Source: DATJFH01 sp035495815 | GTDB taxonomy: Bacteria; Acidobacteriota; Terriglobia; Bryobacterales; Bryobacteraceae | DNA: 47,972 bases | Assembly (NCBI GenBank): GCA_035495815.1 | Contig: DATJFH010000125.1 | Location: 1 to 47,972, forward strand | Direction: 5' to 3' | In this document: in pieces, positions 1-8,773 of the stretch | How the letters are laid out: each line of letters opens with the position of its first letter | How positions within the stretch are numbered: position 1 is the stretch's first letter | Position numbers and translations under genes: made by a program | The notes under the pieces: generated by a model | Told to the model about the DNA's origin: nothing | What the model saw: the letters and a program-made list of their open reading frames with translations, nothing else | Databases searched by the model: none

Positions 1-2
1 GT

Positions 3-937
3 CGGGACCGCCTTCCGGATGCGCAGTCCAGCCTGACCTGCTCGTTCACTCTGACGCCGGTCGGCGCCAGCCTCCTCGCCGACGGCGGGCCGGCCACCTT
101 CAGCATCTCCGGCCCCAACTGCTGCGCCTGGACTGCCGACACGAGCGTGACCTGGATCACGATTGTTTCAGGCGCGTCCGGATCGGGCACGGGAGTGGTC
201 GCCGTCGCCGCGGCCACGAATCCGGATAGCGCTCCGCGGACCGGAACCTTCGCCGCCGGCGGGCAGACGTTTACGCTCACACAGGCGGCCGCCCCAAGTC
301 CGGATTTCGGCCGTAAACGCGGCCAGGTCGGCGGCGCGGTGACTCCAGGAATGACCGTGACGCTGAGCACGCCGGGAATGGGTCCGGCAGCAACGGTCAC
401 GGCGCAAGTCACCGGGGACAACCGGTATCTGACCACCACCCTGGGTGACATGCGCGTCCTGTTCGATGGGGCGTCCGCGCCCAGGGTGTTCTCCGGCAAC
501 GGGCAGTGCGGGGCGATCGTGCCCTACTCTGCCGCGGCGTCCGCCAGCGTGCAGGTTCAGGTCGAGGTTCAGGGTGTCCGGGCGGCTGCATGACCCTGCC
601 GGTCGCGTCGAGCGCGAATCTCAACCCCGACGTCAGTCCGGCGCCGAAGGGATCGACCCTGATCCTCTACGTGACGGGCGAGGGACAGACCGCCGATTCC
701 GCCGTCAGCGGGAGGTTGTCAGCCGCGCCGTTTCCGCATCCGCTGCTGCCTGTCAGAGTCACTATCGACCGTGTCGATGCGCAGATCGCCTACTCAGGCA
801 CGGCCCCGGGACTCCCTGCCGGATTGCTGCAAATCAACGTCCTTGTCCCCGAAGCCGCCCGTTCCGGAACCGTACCGGTCATGCTGACGATCGGGAACGC
901 GCCGAGCCAGTCCGGCGTCACGGTTGTTCTCCAGTAA
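3..937 (+). pseudogene. BACON / TIGR03437 secreted protein, 3' part, frameshifted
   Basis: The window opens inside a reading frame that runs from base 3 to a TGA at 591-593. It encodes a BACON-like beta-sandwich (CSFTLTP, CAWTA, SVTWITI and GQTFTLTQ are typical), then the first half of the TIGR03437 C-terminal domain found in many Solibacter secreted proteins. The second half of that domain (TLPVASSA, GSTLILYVTGEGQT, GLPAGLLQINVLVP) continues in another frame, about 584-937. One extra base near 588 would rejoin the frames without a stop. The stretch between ASSA and PAPKG also looks about 20-25 residues shorter than family members I know, so a second deletion is likely. Function in the family is unknown; the proteins are probably cell-surface or secreted. 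It could be a decayed gene or a sequencing error. The 5' end lies outside the window. Confidence 0.72.
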
Positions 938-965
938 AGTATCCTGAAGTGACTGAGTCTGTAAA

Positions 966-1697
966 ATGAAAAACGCCGTAGCCCTCGCGGCATTGTCTCT
1001 GCCCCTGCTCTGCGGGTCCGGATACCGCGTTCTGCACACCTATAAGCATGATCGGGAAGCGTTCACGCAGGGTCTGCTCTTCCACGAAGGATTCCTCTAC
1101 GAAGGCACCGGGATGGAAGGGAAATCCTCACTGCGGAAAGTGGACCTGGCGACAGGGAATGTGTTGCGGCGCGTGGATCTGCCCAGCGCCTATTTCGGCG
1201 AAGGACTGGCGCTGTGGAAGGGCAAGCTGATACAGCTCACCTGGAAATCGAAAATCGGATTCGTCTACGATTTGGCTACTTTCAAGCAGGTTCGTACCTT
1301 CACGTACAACCGCGAGGGTTGGGGGATCACGCAGGACGGCAAGCGGCTGATCATGAGCGACGGGTCTTCGACGCTGTATTTCTGGGACCCGGAAACGTTC
1401 AAAGAGATCGGACACCTGAAAGTCACGGACCACGGCCGGAGCGTACCGGAGCTCAATGAGCTCGAGTATGTCCGCGGGGAGATCTATGCGAACGTGTGGC
1501 GGACGGAACGGATCGCAAGGATCTCGCCGTCGACGGGGAAGGTAGTCGGCTGGATTGATCTGCCGGGGCTGCTGCCGCCGGCGGACAGGGCAGGGGCCGA
1601 TGTGTTGAACGGAATCGCCTACGACGCCAAACTGAACCGGCTGTTCGTGACCGGCAAATGGTGGCCGAAGCTGTTCCAGATCGAGATGCCGCGCTAA
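966..1697 (+). CDS. Glutaminyl-peptide cyclotransferase (Glu_cyclase_2 family)
   Basis: 243 residues with an N-terminal signal peptide (about residues 1-18), so probably periplasmic. The family is a five-bladed beta-propeller that converts N-terminal glutamine of peptides to pyroglutamate. Recognisable elements are AFTQGL, YEGTG, the GEGLAL stretch, QLTWKS, GWGIT, SDGSSTL, LNELEYV, IYANVW, and near the end LNGIAYD with FVTGKWWPKLF. Length fits the bacterial/plant-type enzyme. The start at 966 is the first ATG of the frame and directly precedes the hydrophobic segment; no clear Shine-Dalgarno is visible. It stands alone between a broken gene and the blaI operon. Confidence 0.9.
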   Translation: MKNAVALAALSLPLLCGSGYRVLHTYKHDREAFTQGLLFHEGFLYEGTGMEGKSSLRKVDLATGNVLRRVDLPSAYFGEGLALWKGKLIQLTWKSKIGFVYDLATFKQVRTFTYNREGWGITQDGKRLIMSDGSSTLYFWDPETFKEIGHLKVTDHGRSVPELNELEYVRGEIYANVWRTERIARISPSTGKVVGWIDLPGLLPPADRAGADVLNGIAYDAKLNRLFVTGKWWPKLFQIEMPR

Positions 1698-1702
1698 TTC
1701 CG

Positions 1703-1716
1703 GGACCGCCCGGTCC
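1703..1716 (+). terminator. GC-rich hairpin after the cyclotransferase
   Basis: GGACC (1703-1707) pairs with GGTCC (1712-1716) across a 4-base loop, five bases after the stop codon. A pyrimidine-rich stretch follows but there is no T-run, so intrinsic termination is only possible, not shown. Confidence 0.25.
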
Positions 1717-1797
1717 TTCCTCCCTTCCGATCCGGGCCGATTCGCCCTGGAGGCCGGCCGGCAGAATATCCCGGCTCCTTCCGGTTCACAATTTCTC

Positions 1798-1827
1798 TTG
1801 ACGAATCCGTCGCTGCATGTTTAAAAT
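1798..1827 (+). promoter_or_regulatory. Promoter of the blaI-M56 operon
   Basis: TTGACG (1798-1803) and TAAAAT (1822-1827) each match the sigma-70 consensus at five of six positions, 18 bases apart. The -10 element ends only five bases before the blaI ATG, so the transcript would begin at or next to the start codon. No Shine-Dalgarno is visible, in keeping with a leaderless mRNA. Confidence 0.6.
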
Positions 1828-1834
1828 TTAGCAT
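1817..1834 (+). promoter_or_regulatory. Imperfect dyad over the blaI -10 and start codon
   Basis: ATGTTTAAA-ATTTAGCAT is an 18-base imperfect inverted repeat (12 of 18 positions symmetric) covering the -10 element and the ATG. BlaI-type repressors usually control their own operon through short dyads at this location. It lacks the TACA/TGTA core known from staphylococcal BlaI sites, so assignment as the autoregulatory operator is a guess. Confidence 0.3.
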
Positions 1835-2234
1835 GGAGCGAAGTAATAAACAGGATGCGCCCGGTGGTTTCAGCCGCCGGGAGCGGGAGATTCTGGATAT
1901 CCTTTACCAGCGCGGAAAAGCTTCGGCGTCCGAAGTGCAAGCGGGGATGCAGGAAGCCCCCAGCAATTCCGCGGTTCGGACTCTGTTGCGCGTGCTGGAA
2001 GAGAAGGGGCACATCCGCCGGCGGGCGCAAGGGCTCAAGTACGTTTATGTTCCGGCAGTGCCCAAGGACAAGGCCAGGAGAACAGCCGTGAAGCACCTGC
2101 TCGAGACTTACTTTGACGGCTCGTCGGAGGGGATCGTGGCGGCGCTGCTGGATGTTTCGTCCACAAGGCTTACCCGGGACGAACTGGACCGGATGGCGGG
2201 ACTCATCGAAAAAGCAAAGAGAGAGGGCAAGTAA
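1833..2234 (+). CDS. BlaI/MecI/CopY family transcriptional repressor
   Basis: 133 residues. The N-terminal winged helix starts with SRREREILDILYQRG (residues about 15-29), followed by ASEVQAGM and the recognition-helix region SAVRTLLRVLEEKGHI, all typical of the penicillinase repressor family (PF03965). The C-terminal part (LTRDELDRMAGLIEKAKR) is the dimerisation region. These proteins bind dyads as dimers and are released when a partner membrane peptidase cleaves them. The partner here is the M56 protein whose ATG follows the stop codon after one base. The start is set by family alignment and by the -10 element just upstream. In Acidobacteria such pairs are common and not evidence of beta-lactam resistance. 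Confidence 0.9.
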   Translation: MERSNKQDAPGGFSRREREILDILYQRGKASASEVQAGMQEAPSNSAVRTLLRVLEEKGHIRRRAQGLKYVYVPAVPKDKARRTAVKHLLETYFDGSSEGIVAALLDVSSTRLTRDELDRMAGLIEKAKREGK

Positions 2235-2235
2235 A

Positions 2236-4182
2236 ATGAGCTGGGACGAGTCGGCATGGTTCATGGCAATGACGAGCGTGGCGCTCAAGAGCACGGGCGT
2301 GCTCGGCGCCGCATGGATCGCGGCTCTAATGCTGCGCGGCCGATCGGCGGCGGTGCGTCACCTGGTTTGGACGGCCGCGGCTTCGGCTGTGCTGGCGCTG
2401 CCCTTCCTCTCCGTCTCCATGCCGGATCTGCCCGTGGCGGCGCCGGGCTTGGCTTTGGGCGGACCCCTCGCGGTGTTCGAAGCCAACGCCACGTCCGGGA
2501 CCAGCCATACCGTCCCGTCAACTTCGCCGACAGCGTCCGCGGGAACGGCTTCGCCCGATTCGCGTCGCCCAGGCTGGCGGCTCTGGCTGATGCTGCTGTG
2601 GGCCGCGGGCACGGCTGCGGCATTCGCGCAGATGCTGGCGGGCTGCGCCTGGATGCGGCGTGTGAGGCGTTACGCAGCGCCTGCATCCTATGCGGCGGAC
2701 CTCGCGATCGCGCATGACGTGGACGCCGACATACTGGAAACCGCAGAAGGGACCATGCCGATGACCTTCGGGATTCTACGTCCGGCGATCTTCCTGCCCG
2801 CCGAGGCCGCCGCCTGGGACACGGAGCGTCTGCGCATCGTTCTGCTGCACGAGATGGCGCACATCCGCCGTGGAGATACCGTCACTCAGATTCTGGCTCG
2901 TGCCGCTCTGATCCTGCACTGGTGGAACCCGCTGGCCTGGCGGGCCTGGCGCGAATTCGTCAAAGAGCGCGAACGCGCGGCCGACGACATGGTTCTGACG
3001 GCGGGCGCACGGCCCAGCGATTACGCCGGCCAGCTGCTGGACCTCGCCCGCACCATGCAATCCGCGCCCGCGCTCGGCTGGGCTGCCGTGCCCATGGCCC
3101 GTCGCTCGCAGCTCGAAGGACGGCTGGTCTCCATTCTCGATTCCGGTCTGAGCCGCGCGTCCGTGAGTCGCGCCTCCACGATTGCTGCGACCCTGCTGGC
3201 CGTCACGCTATCTGCGCCGCTGGCGGCCGTTCGCGCTGAGGAAAGCGCCGCCGCGGTCCCGGCCGATGTGGACGCCACCATACGCGCCGCCGTCGCCCAG
3301 AAGAACCACGAGATGCTGGACAAAGCCGCCGTGGCTTTCGAAGCTCTGCGAGAGTATGAGACCGCGCAGAGGCTGCTCGAATCTTCCATCGCCATCCGCG
3401 AAGAAGTGTCGGGCAATCAGAGCGTGGAATACGGATTGGGCTTGCTCAAGATAGGCGATCTTGAAAAAGCCCGCCGCCGCGGGGCGGAAGCCGAAGCCAT
3501 TTACACGAAGGCAGTGCTGATCCTCGGTGATCGTCCGGAGACTGCGCCGGCGTTGATGTACCTGGGCTGGCGCAAGAAAGATCCCGCCGAAGCCATCGAT
3601 TTTTTCAAAAGAGCACAGCGGCTTGACCCGGCGCTGACCAGTTCCGCCGACAGGTGTATGGCCCTGGTACGGGAGCGGGAGTCGAACGCGCCGGAAGCCG
3701 AAACATTGTACAAATCGTCTCTCGGAGCGGCGAAGCCGGACTCGGCCGATGTCATCGACACGTTACAGCTCTACAGCCGGTTCCTGCTGTCGCAAGGCCG
3801 GGACGCCGAGGCGAAGAACATGGCCGAACAGGCCGCAACCGCGCTCAAATCGTATTACGCGCAGTCCGCCGTACGAGCCAAAGAGGCATCCGCTGTATAC
3901 AAAGTGGGCGGCGACGTAAAGCCTCCCTCGGTCCTCGGCAAGGTCGAGCCGGCATACTCACAGGAGGCGAGGTTCGCCAGGTACTCGGGAACCGTGGTCC
4001 TCTATCTGGAGGTGACGCCCGAAGGATTGGCGCGAAACATCCACATCGTCAAGGGCCTGGGAATGGGGCTAGACGAAAGCGCTATCGACGCGATCGGGAA
4101 GTGGCGTTTCCGTCCGGGAACCAAGGACGGCGCGCCCGTGACCGTCGCCGCACACGTGGAAATAAACTTCAAGCTGCTCTAG
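2236..4182 (+). CDS. M56 family membrane peptidase fused to TPR-like and TonB C-terminal domains
   Basis: 648 residues from the ATG at 2236, which is one base after the blaI stop and preceded by GAGAGGG; the open frame extends further upstream but overlaps blaI. Residues about 10-180 hold membrane segments. The zinc peptidase signature HEMAH sits near residue 205, followed by a conserved ERAADD segment. A hydrophobic segment near 310-330 precedes helical, TPR-like repeats (about 345-560). The last 80 residues (VVLYLEVTPEGLARNIHIV, WRFRPGTKDG) are a TonB C-terminal domain. BlaR1 proteins sense a signal outside the cell and cleave BlaI. The penicillin-binding sensor domain is absent here and is replaced by the TPR-TonB region. 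The TonB-dependent receptor gene lies directly downstream. Confidence 0.88.
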   Translation: MSWDESAWFMAMTSVALKSTGVLGAAWIAALMLRGRSAAVRHLVWTAAASAVLALPFLSVSMPDLPVAAPGLALGGPLAVFEANATSGTSHTVPSTSPTASAGTASPDSRRPGWRLWLMLLWAAGTAAAFAQMLAGCAWMRRVRRYAAPASYAADLAIAHDVDADILETAEGTMPMTFGILRPAIFLPAEAAAWDTERLRIVLLHEMAHIRRGDTVTQILARAALILHWWNPLAWRAWREFVKERERAADDMVLTAGARPSDYAGQLLDLARTMQSAPALGWAAVPMARRSQLEGRLVSILDSGLSRASVSRASTIAATLLAVTLSAPLAAVRAEESAAAVPADVDATIRAAVAQKNHEMLDKAAVAFEALREYETAQRLLESSIAIREEVSGNQSVEYGLGLLKIGDLEKARRRGAEAEAIYTKAVLILGDRPETAPALMYLGWRKKDPAEAIDFFKRAQRLDPALTSSADRCMALVRERESNAPEAETLYKSSLGAAKPDSADVIDTLQLYSRFLLSQGRDAEAKNMAEQAATALKSYYAQSAVRAKEASAVYKVGGDVKPPSVLGKVEPAYSQEARFARYSGTVVLYLEVTPEGLARNIHIVKGLGMGLDESAIDAIGKWRFRPGTKDGAPVTVAAHVEINFKLL

Positions 4183-4239
4183 CATTTTGATCAGGCCGAA
4201 CTTTCGAACCGGGGAACGGTGACGCGCCTGGCCCTGCTG

Positions 4240-4245
4240 TATAAT
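4240..4245 (+). promoter_or_regulatory. Consensus -10 element upstream of the first TonB-dependent receptor
   Basis: A perfect TATAAT lies 42 bases before the receptor ATG. A weak GTGACG at 4219-4224 could serve as -35 at a short 15-base spacing. If active, the leader would be about 36 bases, unlike the leaderless arrangement in front of the second receptor. Confidence 0.45.
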
Positions 4246-4287
4246 ATGCGTCCGGAATCCCAGTTGGAATTCCTGGACGTTTGACGC

Positions 4288-7200
4288 ATGACAATCTCGC
4301 ACCTCGGGTACCGTCTTGGAGTTCTTGCTGTTCTGATCTGCCATTCTCTCCCGGCACAACAGTCGGCGATCCAGGGCATCGTCACCGATTCCAGCGGCGC
4401 CGCCCTTCCCCGCGCCCAGGTGTCGGTGACCAACACTCGCGCCGGGCGCGTGCAGACCACAGCCACCAATGAACAGGGCTTTTATTCCGTCCCTTTTCTG
4501 GTACCGGGCGAGTATTCCATCAAAGCTTTCGCCAAAGGCTTTACGACACGGACTTTGACCAACCTGACGCTCGACATCGGGGCCACCGCCCGCGCGGACT
4601 TCGCTCTCGAGGTCGGCAAGGTCGATACCACCGTCGAGGTGAGCGCATCTACTACCGCCCTGATCGAGACCGAAACCACGACCGTCGGCCAGACGATCGG
4701 CAACGAGCAGGTTGTGGAACTTCCGCTGAACGACCGCAACTACCTGGAGCTGGCGATGCTCACTCCCGGCGCTACACCGGCGGACGGCGCGCGATCCGCG
4801 GATGCAGGTTCGTTCACCGCAGCCGGCAGCCGCGCCAATCAAACCAATATCATGCTGGACGGCGTCGATAACGCCTCACGGCTCTCCGGCGGCCAGCTCG
4901 GATGGGAAGCGCAGGCCGTCACTCCCTCGGTGGACGCAGTGCAGGAGTTTCGAGTCGTGACCAACAACAACTCAGCCGAGTTCGGATTCCGCATGGGCGG
5001 GAACGTGATGGTCCAGACCAAGTCCGGCTCGAACCGATATCACGGGTCGCTCTACGAATTTCTGCGCCATGACAAGTTCGCCGCCAACAACTTCTTCGCC
5101 AACCGCGCCGAGGCCGACCAGACCGTGTACAAACGCAATCAGTTCGGCGCCACCTACGGCGGGAAGATCATCCGGGACAAGACTTTCTTCTTTGGCAGCT
5201 ACGAGGGCAAGATCATTCACGTCGGGGAGGTCAATTCGCCCAGCGTGCCGCTGGCGGCCTTCAAGAGAGGCGATTTCTCAAGCCCGGCGGCTTTTGTGAT
5301 TTATGACCCTGCGACGACGCGTGTCGAGACTGGCCGGAACATCCGCGATCCGTTTCCCGGAAATCGAATCCCCGGCAATCGCCTGGATCCGGTCGGGGCC
5401 AAGGTGGCGTCCTGGTTTCCCAACCCCACCCTTCCCGGCGACACCCGGAATTATTTCTACTCACCGGTCAACACGACCGATACCCACCAGTTCGACGGAC
5501 GTCTCGACCACACTTTCAACAGCGCGAACCGGGCCTTCCTGCGCTACAGCAGGCGCCATACCAACAACCTCGGCCCCGGGCCGCTGCCCTTGCCCGCGGA
5601 CGGCGGCCTGTGGACCACCGTCGACGTACTCGCAACCAGCTGGGTGGCAAACTGGAGCGCAGTCATCTCGCCCTCGGCTAGCAATGAGTTTCGCTTCGGA
5701 TTCACTCGCAGCGACAGCGCCATCGATATCCCGTCCAGGGACACGCCGGCCTCGCTCGGAATCAAGGGGGTGCCGGACTTCGGGCCGTCCAACGACCACG
5801 GCGTGACCCGCTTCGCGATCACCGACTACAGCGATCTCGGCTCGCGCTCCTTCTGGCCGAATCCCAACGTGCAGAACATATTCCACATCTCCGACCATCT
5901 GACGAAGGTCCACAGCCGGCACTTCGTGAAGATCGGCGTGGAATTCCGTAAGGAATCGCTCTCCCGCCACTCTTCCCGCTACTCGCGTGGGGTAATGAAT
6001 TTCAACGCGTCTTTCACACAGGACCCCAACAACCGCGCCCGCACCGGCGAGAGCCTGGCGGATCTGCTGCTCGGCGACGCCTCCGGCGGCACGCTCAGCA
6101 ACATCAACGGCGAGCTGATCCGGACGCTGAACTACGCGGCCTTCTTTCAGGACGATCTTAAGGTGACCCGCCGCCTGACGCTGAACCTGGGGGTGCGCTG
6201 GGACCGCTTCGGTATTCCCAGCTTCGCTGACCGCGAGGCGCTGCCCGTCGGGCTGTTCATCCTGGGCCCGCCCGGAAGCAGCAACTTCGAACTCGTTCGA
6301 CCCAAGAGCGACAGCGATTGCGGATGCAGGCACGACAACAAGGACTTCGCCCCGCGCATCGGATTCGCCTACCAGCTATGGCGGTCCACCGTGATCCGTT
6401 CCGGTTTCGGCCTCTACTATGGAACGCTCGATTCCTACGATGGCGCCGCCGTCTGGCATAACGGCCCTCCGGATTACGCCGAGCTCACTTTTCCCACCGA
6501 CCGGCTGGTGCAGCCGGCTCTGGTGATCTCGCAGGGCTTCCCCACGGGGCTGTTCCCGGTGACCGCTGTTCCGCAGAACATCGCGATCCCGGTGGCTCAG
6601 CCTTTCCGGCCGTCGCAGTATGCGATCCAGTATTTCTTCGACGTCCAGCAGCGTCTGCCCAAGAATACAGTGGTGACCCTGTCCTACATTGGAAATGGCA
6701 GCCGGAAACTGGTCTGGAACCGGGATATCAACACGGTTTCCATTCCGGGTCCTGGCACGATCAAGAACCGGCAGCCGTGGCCCTTTTTCGGCGCAATCAC
6801 GACGCGGCAATCCGGCGGCAACACCAGCTACAACGCGTTCGCGTTAAAGGGCGAGAAGCGCTTCTCGCACGGTTTCTCGTATCTGGCGAGCTACACCTGG
6901 TCGCACATGATCGACGACGGCGCCGGCACGCTGGGGGACGGCGTCGGAACCTGGCGCGATCCCAACAAGATCAGCCTGGACCGCTCGAACGCGAACTACG
7001 ACCGGCGGCATAACGTGGTGGCGACGATGATTTACGATCTGCCATTCGGCAGGACCGGAAAATGGGGCCGCGGCTGGCATCCCATGCTGAATTCGATTCT
7101 CGGTGGATGGCAACTCGCCGGCGTCGGGAATTTCCGGACGGGCCGTTACTTCTCGGTAACGGTAACCGGAAATCCGGCCAATACCAGCGGAACCAATTAC

Positions 7201-7539
7201 GCCAACCGGATCCGGGAGGGCTCGCTACCCGCGGATGAGCGCTCGATCGACAACTGGTTCGACAAATCGGCGTTCGCCATTCCGGCGCAGTACACGATCG
7301 GCAACGGCGGACGTAACATCATTCCGGCGCCGAGGAGCCGCAACCTGGATCTGAAGATCGGGAAAAATTTCCGGGTGGCGGAGAAGTATCGTGTGGAGTT
7401 TCGCACGGAAATGTTCAACGCGACCAACACACCGAATTTCGGCACGCCGAACGGGGTGCTCAATAACGTCAACGCGGGGAAGATCAACAGCGCCAGCGCG
7501 GCTCGCGTGATGCAGTTTGCGGTGAAAGTGATTTTCTGA
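4288..7539 (+). CDS. TonB-dependent receptor with carboxypeptidase regulatory-like domain (Oar-like)
   Basis: 1083 residues. A signal peptide (about 1-23, cleaved near LPAQQ) is followed by a carboxypeptidase regulatory-like beta-sandwich (about 27-110: IQGIVTDSSGAALPRAQVSVTN, NEQGFYSVPFLVPGEY). The plug domain (about 120-230) contains LPLNDRNYLELAMLTPG and LDGVDNASR. The remainder is a 22-strand-type barrel with acidobacterial motifs such as YEFLRHDKFAANNFF, DGGLWTT and GSRSFWPN, ending in a C-terminal aromatic (VIF) expected for outer-membrane insertion. This expanded family takes up oligosaccharides, peptides or other large substrates using TonB energy; the substrate is not predictable. 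It follows the blaI/M56-TonB pair and is a paralogue of the receptor at 32592-35849. Confidence 0.93.
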   Translation: MTISHLGYRLGVLAVLICHSLPAQQSAIQGIVTDSSGAALPRAQVSVTNTRAGRVQTTATNEQGFYSVPFLVPGEYSIKAFAKGFTTRTLTNLTLDIGATARADFALEVGKVDTTVEVSASTTALIETETTTVGQTIGNEQVVELPLNDRNYLELAMLTPGATPADGARSADAGSFTAAGSRANQTNIMLDGVDNASRLSGGQLGWEAQAVTPSVDAVQEFRVVTNNNSAEFGFRMGGNVMVQTKSGSNRYHGSLYEFLRHDKFAANNFFANRAEADQTVYKRNQFGATYGGKIIRDKTFFFGSYEGKIIHVGEVNSPSVPLAAFKRGDFSSPAAFVIYDPATTRVETGRNIRDPFPGNRIPGNRLDPVGAKVASWFPNPTLPGDTRNYFYSPVNTTDTHQFDGRLDHTFNSANRAFLRYSRRHTNNLGPGPLPLPADGGLWTTVDVLATSWVANWSAVISPSASNEFRFGFTRSDSAIDIPSRDTPASLGIKGVPDFGPSNDHGVTRFAITDYSDLGSRSFWPNPNVQNIFHISDHLTKVHSRHFVKIGVEFRKESLSRHSSRYSRGVMNFNASFTQDPNNRARTGESLADLLLGDASGGTLSNINGELIRTLNYAAFFQDDLKVTRRLTLNLGVRWDRFGIPSFADREALPVGLFILGPPGSSNFELVRPKSDSDCGCRHDNKDFAPRIGFAYQLWRSTVIRSGFGLYYGTLDSYDGAAVWHNGPPDYAELTFPTDRLVQPALVISQGFPTGLFPVTAVPQNIAIPVAQPFRPSQYAIQYFFDVQQRLPKNTVVTLSYIGNGSRKLVWNRDINTVSIPGPGTIKNRQPWPFFGAITTRQSGGNTSYNAFALKGEKRFSHGFSYLASYTWSHMIDDGAGTLGDGVGTWRDPNKISLDRSNANYDRRHNVVATMIYDLPFGRTGKWGRGWHPMLNSILGGWQLAGVGNFRTGRYFSVTVTGNPANTSGTNYANRIREGSLPADERSIDNWFDKSAFAIPAQYTIGNGGRNIIPAPRSRNLDLKIGKNFRVAEKYRVEFRTEMFNATNTPNFGTPNGVLNNVNAGKINSASAARVMQFAVKVIF

Positions 7540-7543
7540 CGCC

Positions 7544-7563
7544 CGGCGGCCTGAGGTCCGCCG
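7544..7563 (+). terminator. GC hairpin after the receptor gene
   Basis: CGGCGG (7544-7549) and CCGCCG (7558-7563) form a 6-bp stem with an 8-base loop, five bases after the stop. No T-run follows, so it may only protect the 3' end of the mRNA. Confidence 0.3.
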
Positions 7564-7621
7564 CCGTGCCTGGCAGACCCATACGGCAAAATCGTTGTTG
7601 AGAGAATGTAAGTTATTTTTT

Positions 7622-7634
7622 GCAAAGACTTTGC
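7622..7634. other. Short perfect palindrome in the LTxxQ gene upstream region
   Basis: GCAAAG-A-CTTTGC is a perfect inverted repeat located about 70 bases before the next gene. It might be a regulator site, but no promoter elements could be placed around it. Confidence 0.2.
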
Positions 7635-7701
7635 CTACTTTTGGCTGGCGCTCTGGTTTAATCATATGAAGCCGGAGGACGCCGGCATCGGAAAAGGAGA
7701 A

Positions 7702-8292
7702 ATGCAGGTGAACAAGAGGATCACAATACTGACCGCCATGGCGGTGGCGACTCTGATGGCGCAAGGGCCGGCGGGCCAGGGTCCGAGACACCCGAAGCCG
7801 AATCACGACCAGATCAAGAGCTACTTGAACCTGACGGATTCGCAGGTACAGGCTCTCGAGCAAATCCGGCAGCAGCAAATGGACGCGGTGCGGCCGATGA
7901 TGCAGCAGATGGGACAAAAGCATGGCGCATTGGACGACCTGCTGCAGACGGGCGGAGCCGATCCCACTGCGGTCGGCAAGCTCGTGCTGGAGATCGACGC
8001 GTTACAGAAGGGCATGAAACAGAAGCAGACCAGCTTCGCCGACCAGGCGAAGAACACGCTGACCGCGGACCAGAAGGCCAAGTTGAAGACTCTCGACGAA
8101 AGCCGGAGGATGGCGCCCGCAATCGAGCAGGGAACCGCATTGATGCTGATCTCCCCGGAAGGTGGTCCCATGATGCACGGGCCGGGGAGGATGGGTCCGG
8201 GCATGCCTGGCGGAATGTCGCCCGACCATATGCGACGCAGGGGCGGTCCGGGAGGACAGCACCGGCCGGGACCGCCGCCGGAAGTCAACTAA
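7702..8292 (+). CDS. LTxxQ (Spy/CpxP-like) periplasmic protein with Met/Gly/His-rich tail
   Basis: 196 residues from the ATG at 7702, chosen because AAGGAGA lies just upstream; an in-frame ATG at 7666 lacks this. A signal peptide (about 1-20) is followed by helical sequence with two LTxxQ-type motifs (LTDSQVQAL near residue 42 and LTADQKAKL near 120), the signature of Spy/CpxP-type envelope chaperones and metal-responsive periplasmic proteins. The last 45 residues are rich in methionine, glycine, proline and histidine (MMHGPGRMGPGMPGGM), which could bind copper or another soft metal. The function is inferred only from the motif. It overlaps the convergent gene behind it by 8 bases. Confidence 0.72.
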   Translation: MQVNKRITILTAMAVATLMAQGPAGQGPRHPKPNHDQIKSYLNLTDSQVQALEQIRQQQMDAVRPMMQQMGQKHGALDDLLQTGGADPTAVGKLVLEIDALQKGMKQKQTSFADQAKNTLTADQKAKLKTLDESRRMAPAIEQGTALMLISPEGGPMMHGPGRMGPGMPGGMSPDHMRRRGGPGGQHRPGPPPEVN

Positions 8293-8617
8293 GATCGACG
8301 CGAGCCGGCGGTTCGTCCTCGTCCGCCGGCTCGTGGAGGTGTTCGTACCAGGTAAGGATTCCCATGGCCGCTATCAAAGCCAAGGCGGCGGCCAGCCATT
8401 TTGCAGTAACAGCGTTCCAGGTACGGTCACGCCGCACTGCGGACGCAGTCGCTTTCACCACGGCCAGCGACAGAGCCGCTGGCAGCAGCAGCTTCAAATG
8501 CCAGGGCATGAGGTCCAGATGACCCTGACCTCCCACCTGCGGCCAGATCTCATAAACTGAGATTAGAGTGAGGAGGAATTGAATCGCGTAGGCGATTCGT
8601 AGAAAGCGCGATTCCAA
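8285..8617 (-). CDS. Small membrane protein of unknown function
   Basis: About 110 residues if translation starts at the TTG at 8617; the open frame extends to 8716 but the upstream part does not look coding. Three hydrophobic segments are visible (IAYAIQFLLTLISVY, LLLPAALSLAVVKA and WLAAALALIAAMGILTW), with a charged acidic C-terminus (HEPADEDEPPAR). I do not recognise the family. The start is supported by a TATACT -10 element six bases upstream of the TTG. The 3' ends of this gene and of the LTxxQ gene overlap by 8 bases. Confidence 0.55.
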   Translation of the reverse strand: MESRFLRIAYAIQFLLTLISVYEIWPQVGGQGHLDLMPWHLKLLLPAALSLAVVKATASAVRRDRTWNAVTAKWLAAALALIAAMGILTWYEHLHEPADEDEPPARVDLS

Positions 8618-8623
8618 GCACAG

Positions 8624-8629
8624 AGTATA
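8624..8629 (-). promoter_or_regulatory. -10 element of the small membrane protein gene
   Basis: TATACT on the minus strand (reading 8629 to 8624) ends six bases before the proposed TTG start, predicting a leaderless transcript. No good -35 is seen. Confidence 0.4.
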
Positions 8630-8773
8630 GCGCGGACGAGGCGCGCAAAAATGCGTGCGCTGCAGGGCTGCCGGTTTACATCTGAAACAGGCGGCCGCCA
8701 CGGCAGGCGGAAACACATGAATTGGAAACGCCTGCCTGTCTTGCTCCTGCCCGGCGAATGGGCGCGGCGGAGT

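Noticed and set aside
1833..4182. blaI / M56 pair as a beta-lactam resistance operon
   Set aside because: No beta-lactamase or penicillin-sensing domain is present. The M56 protein ends in a TonB domain, and such pairs are general regulators in this phylum.
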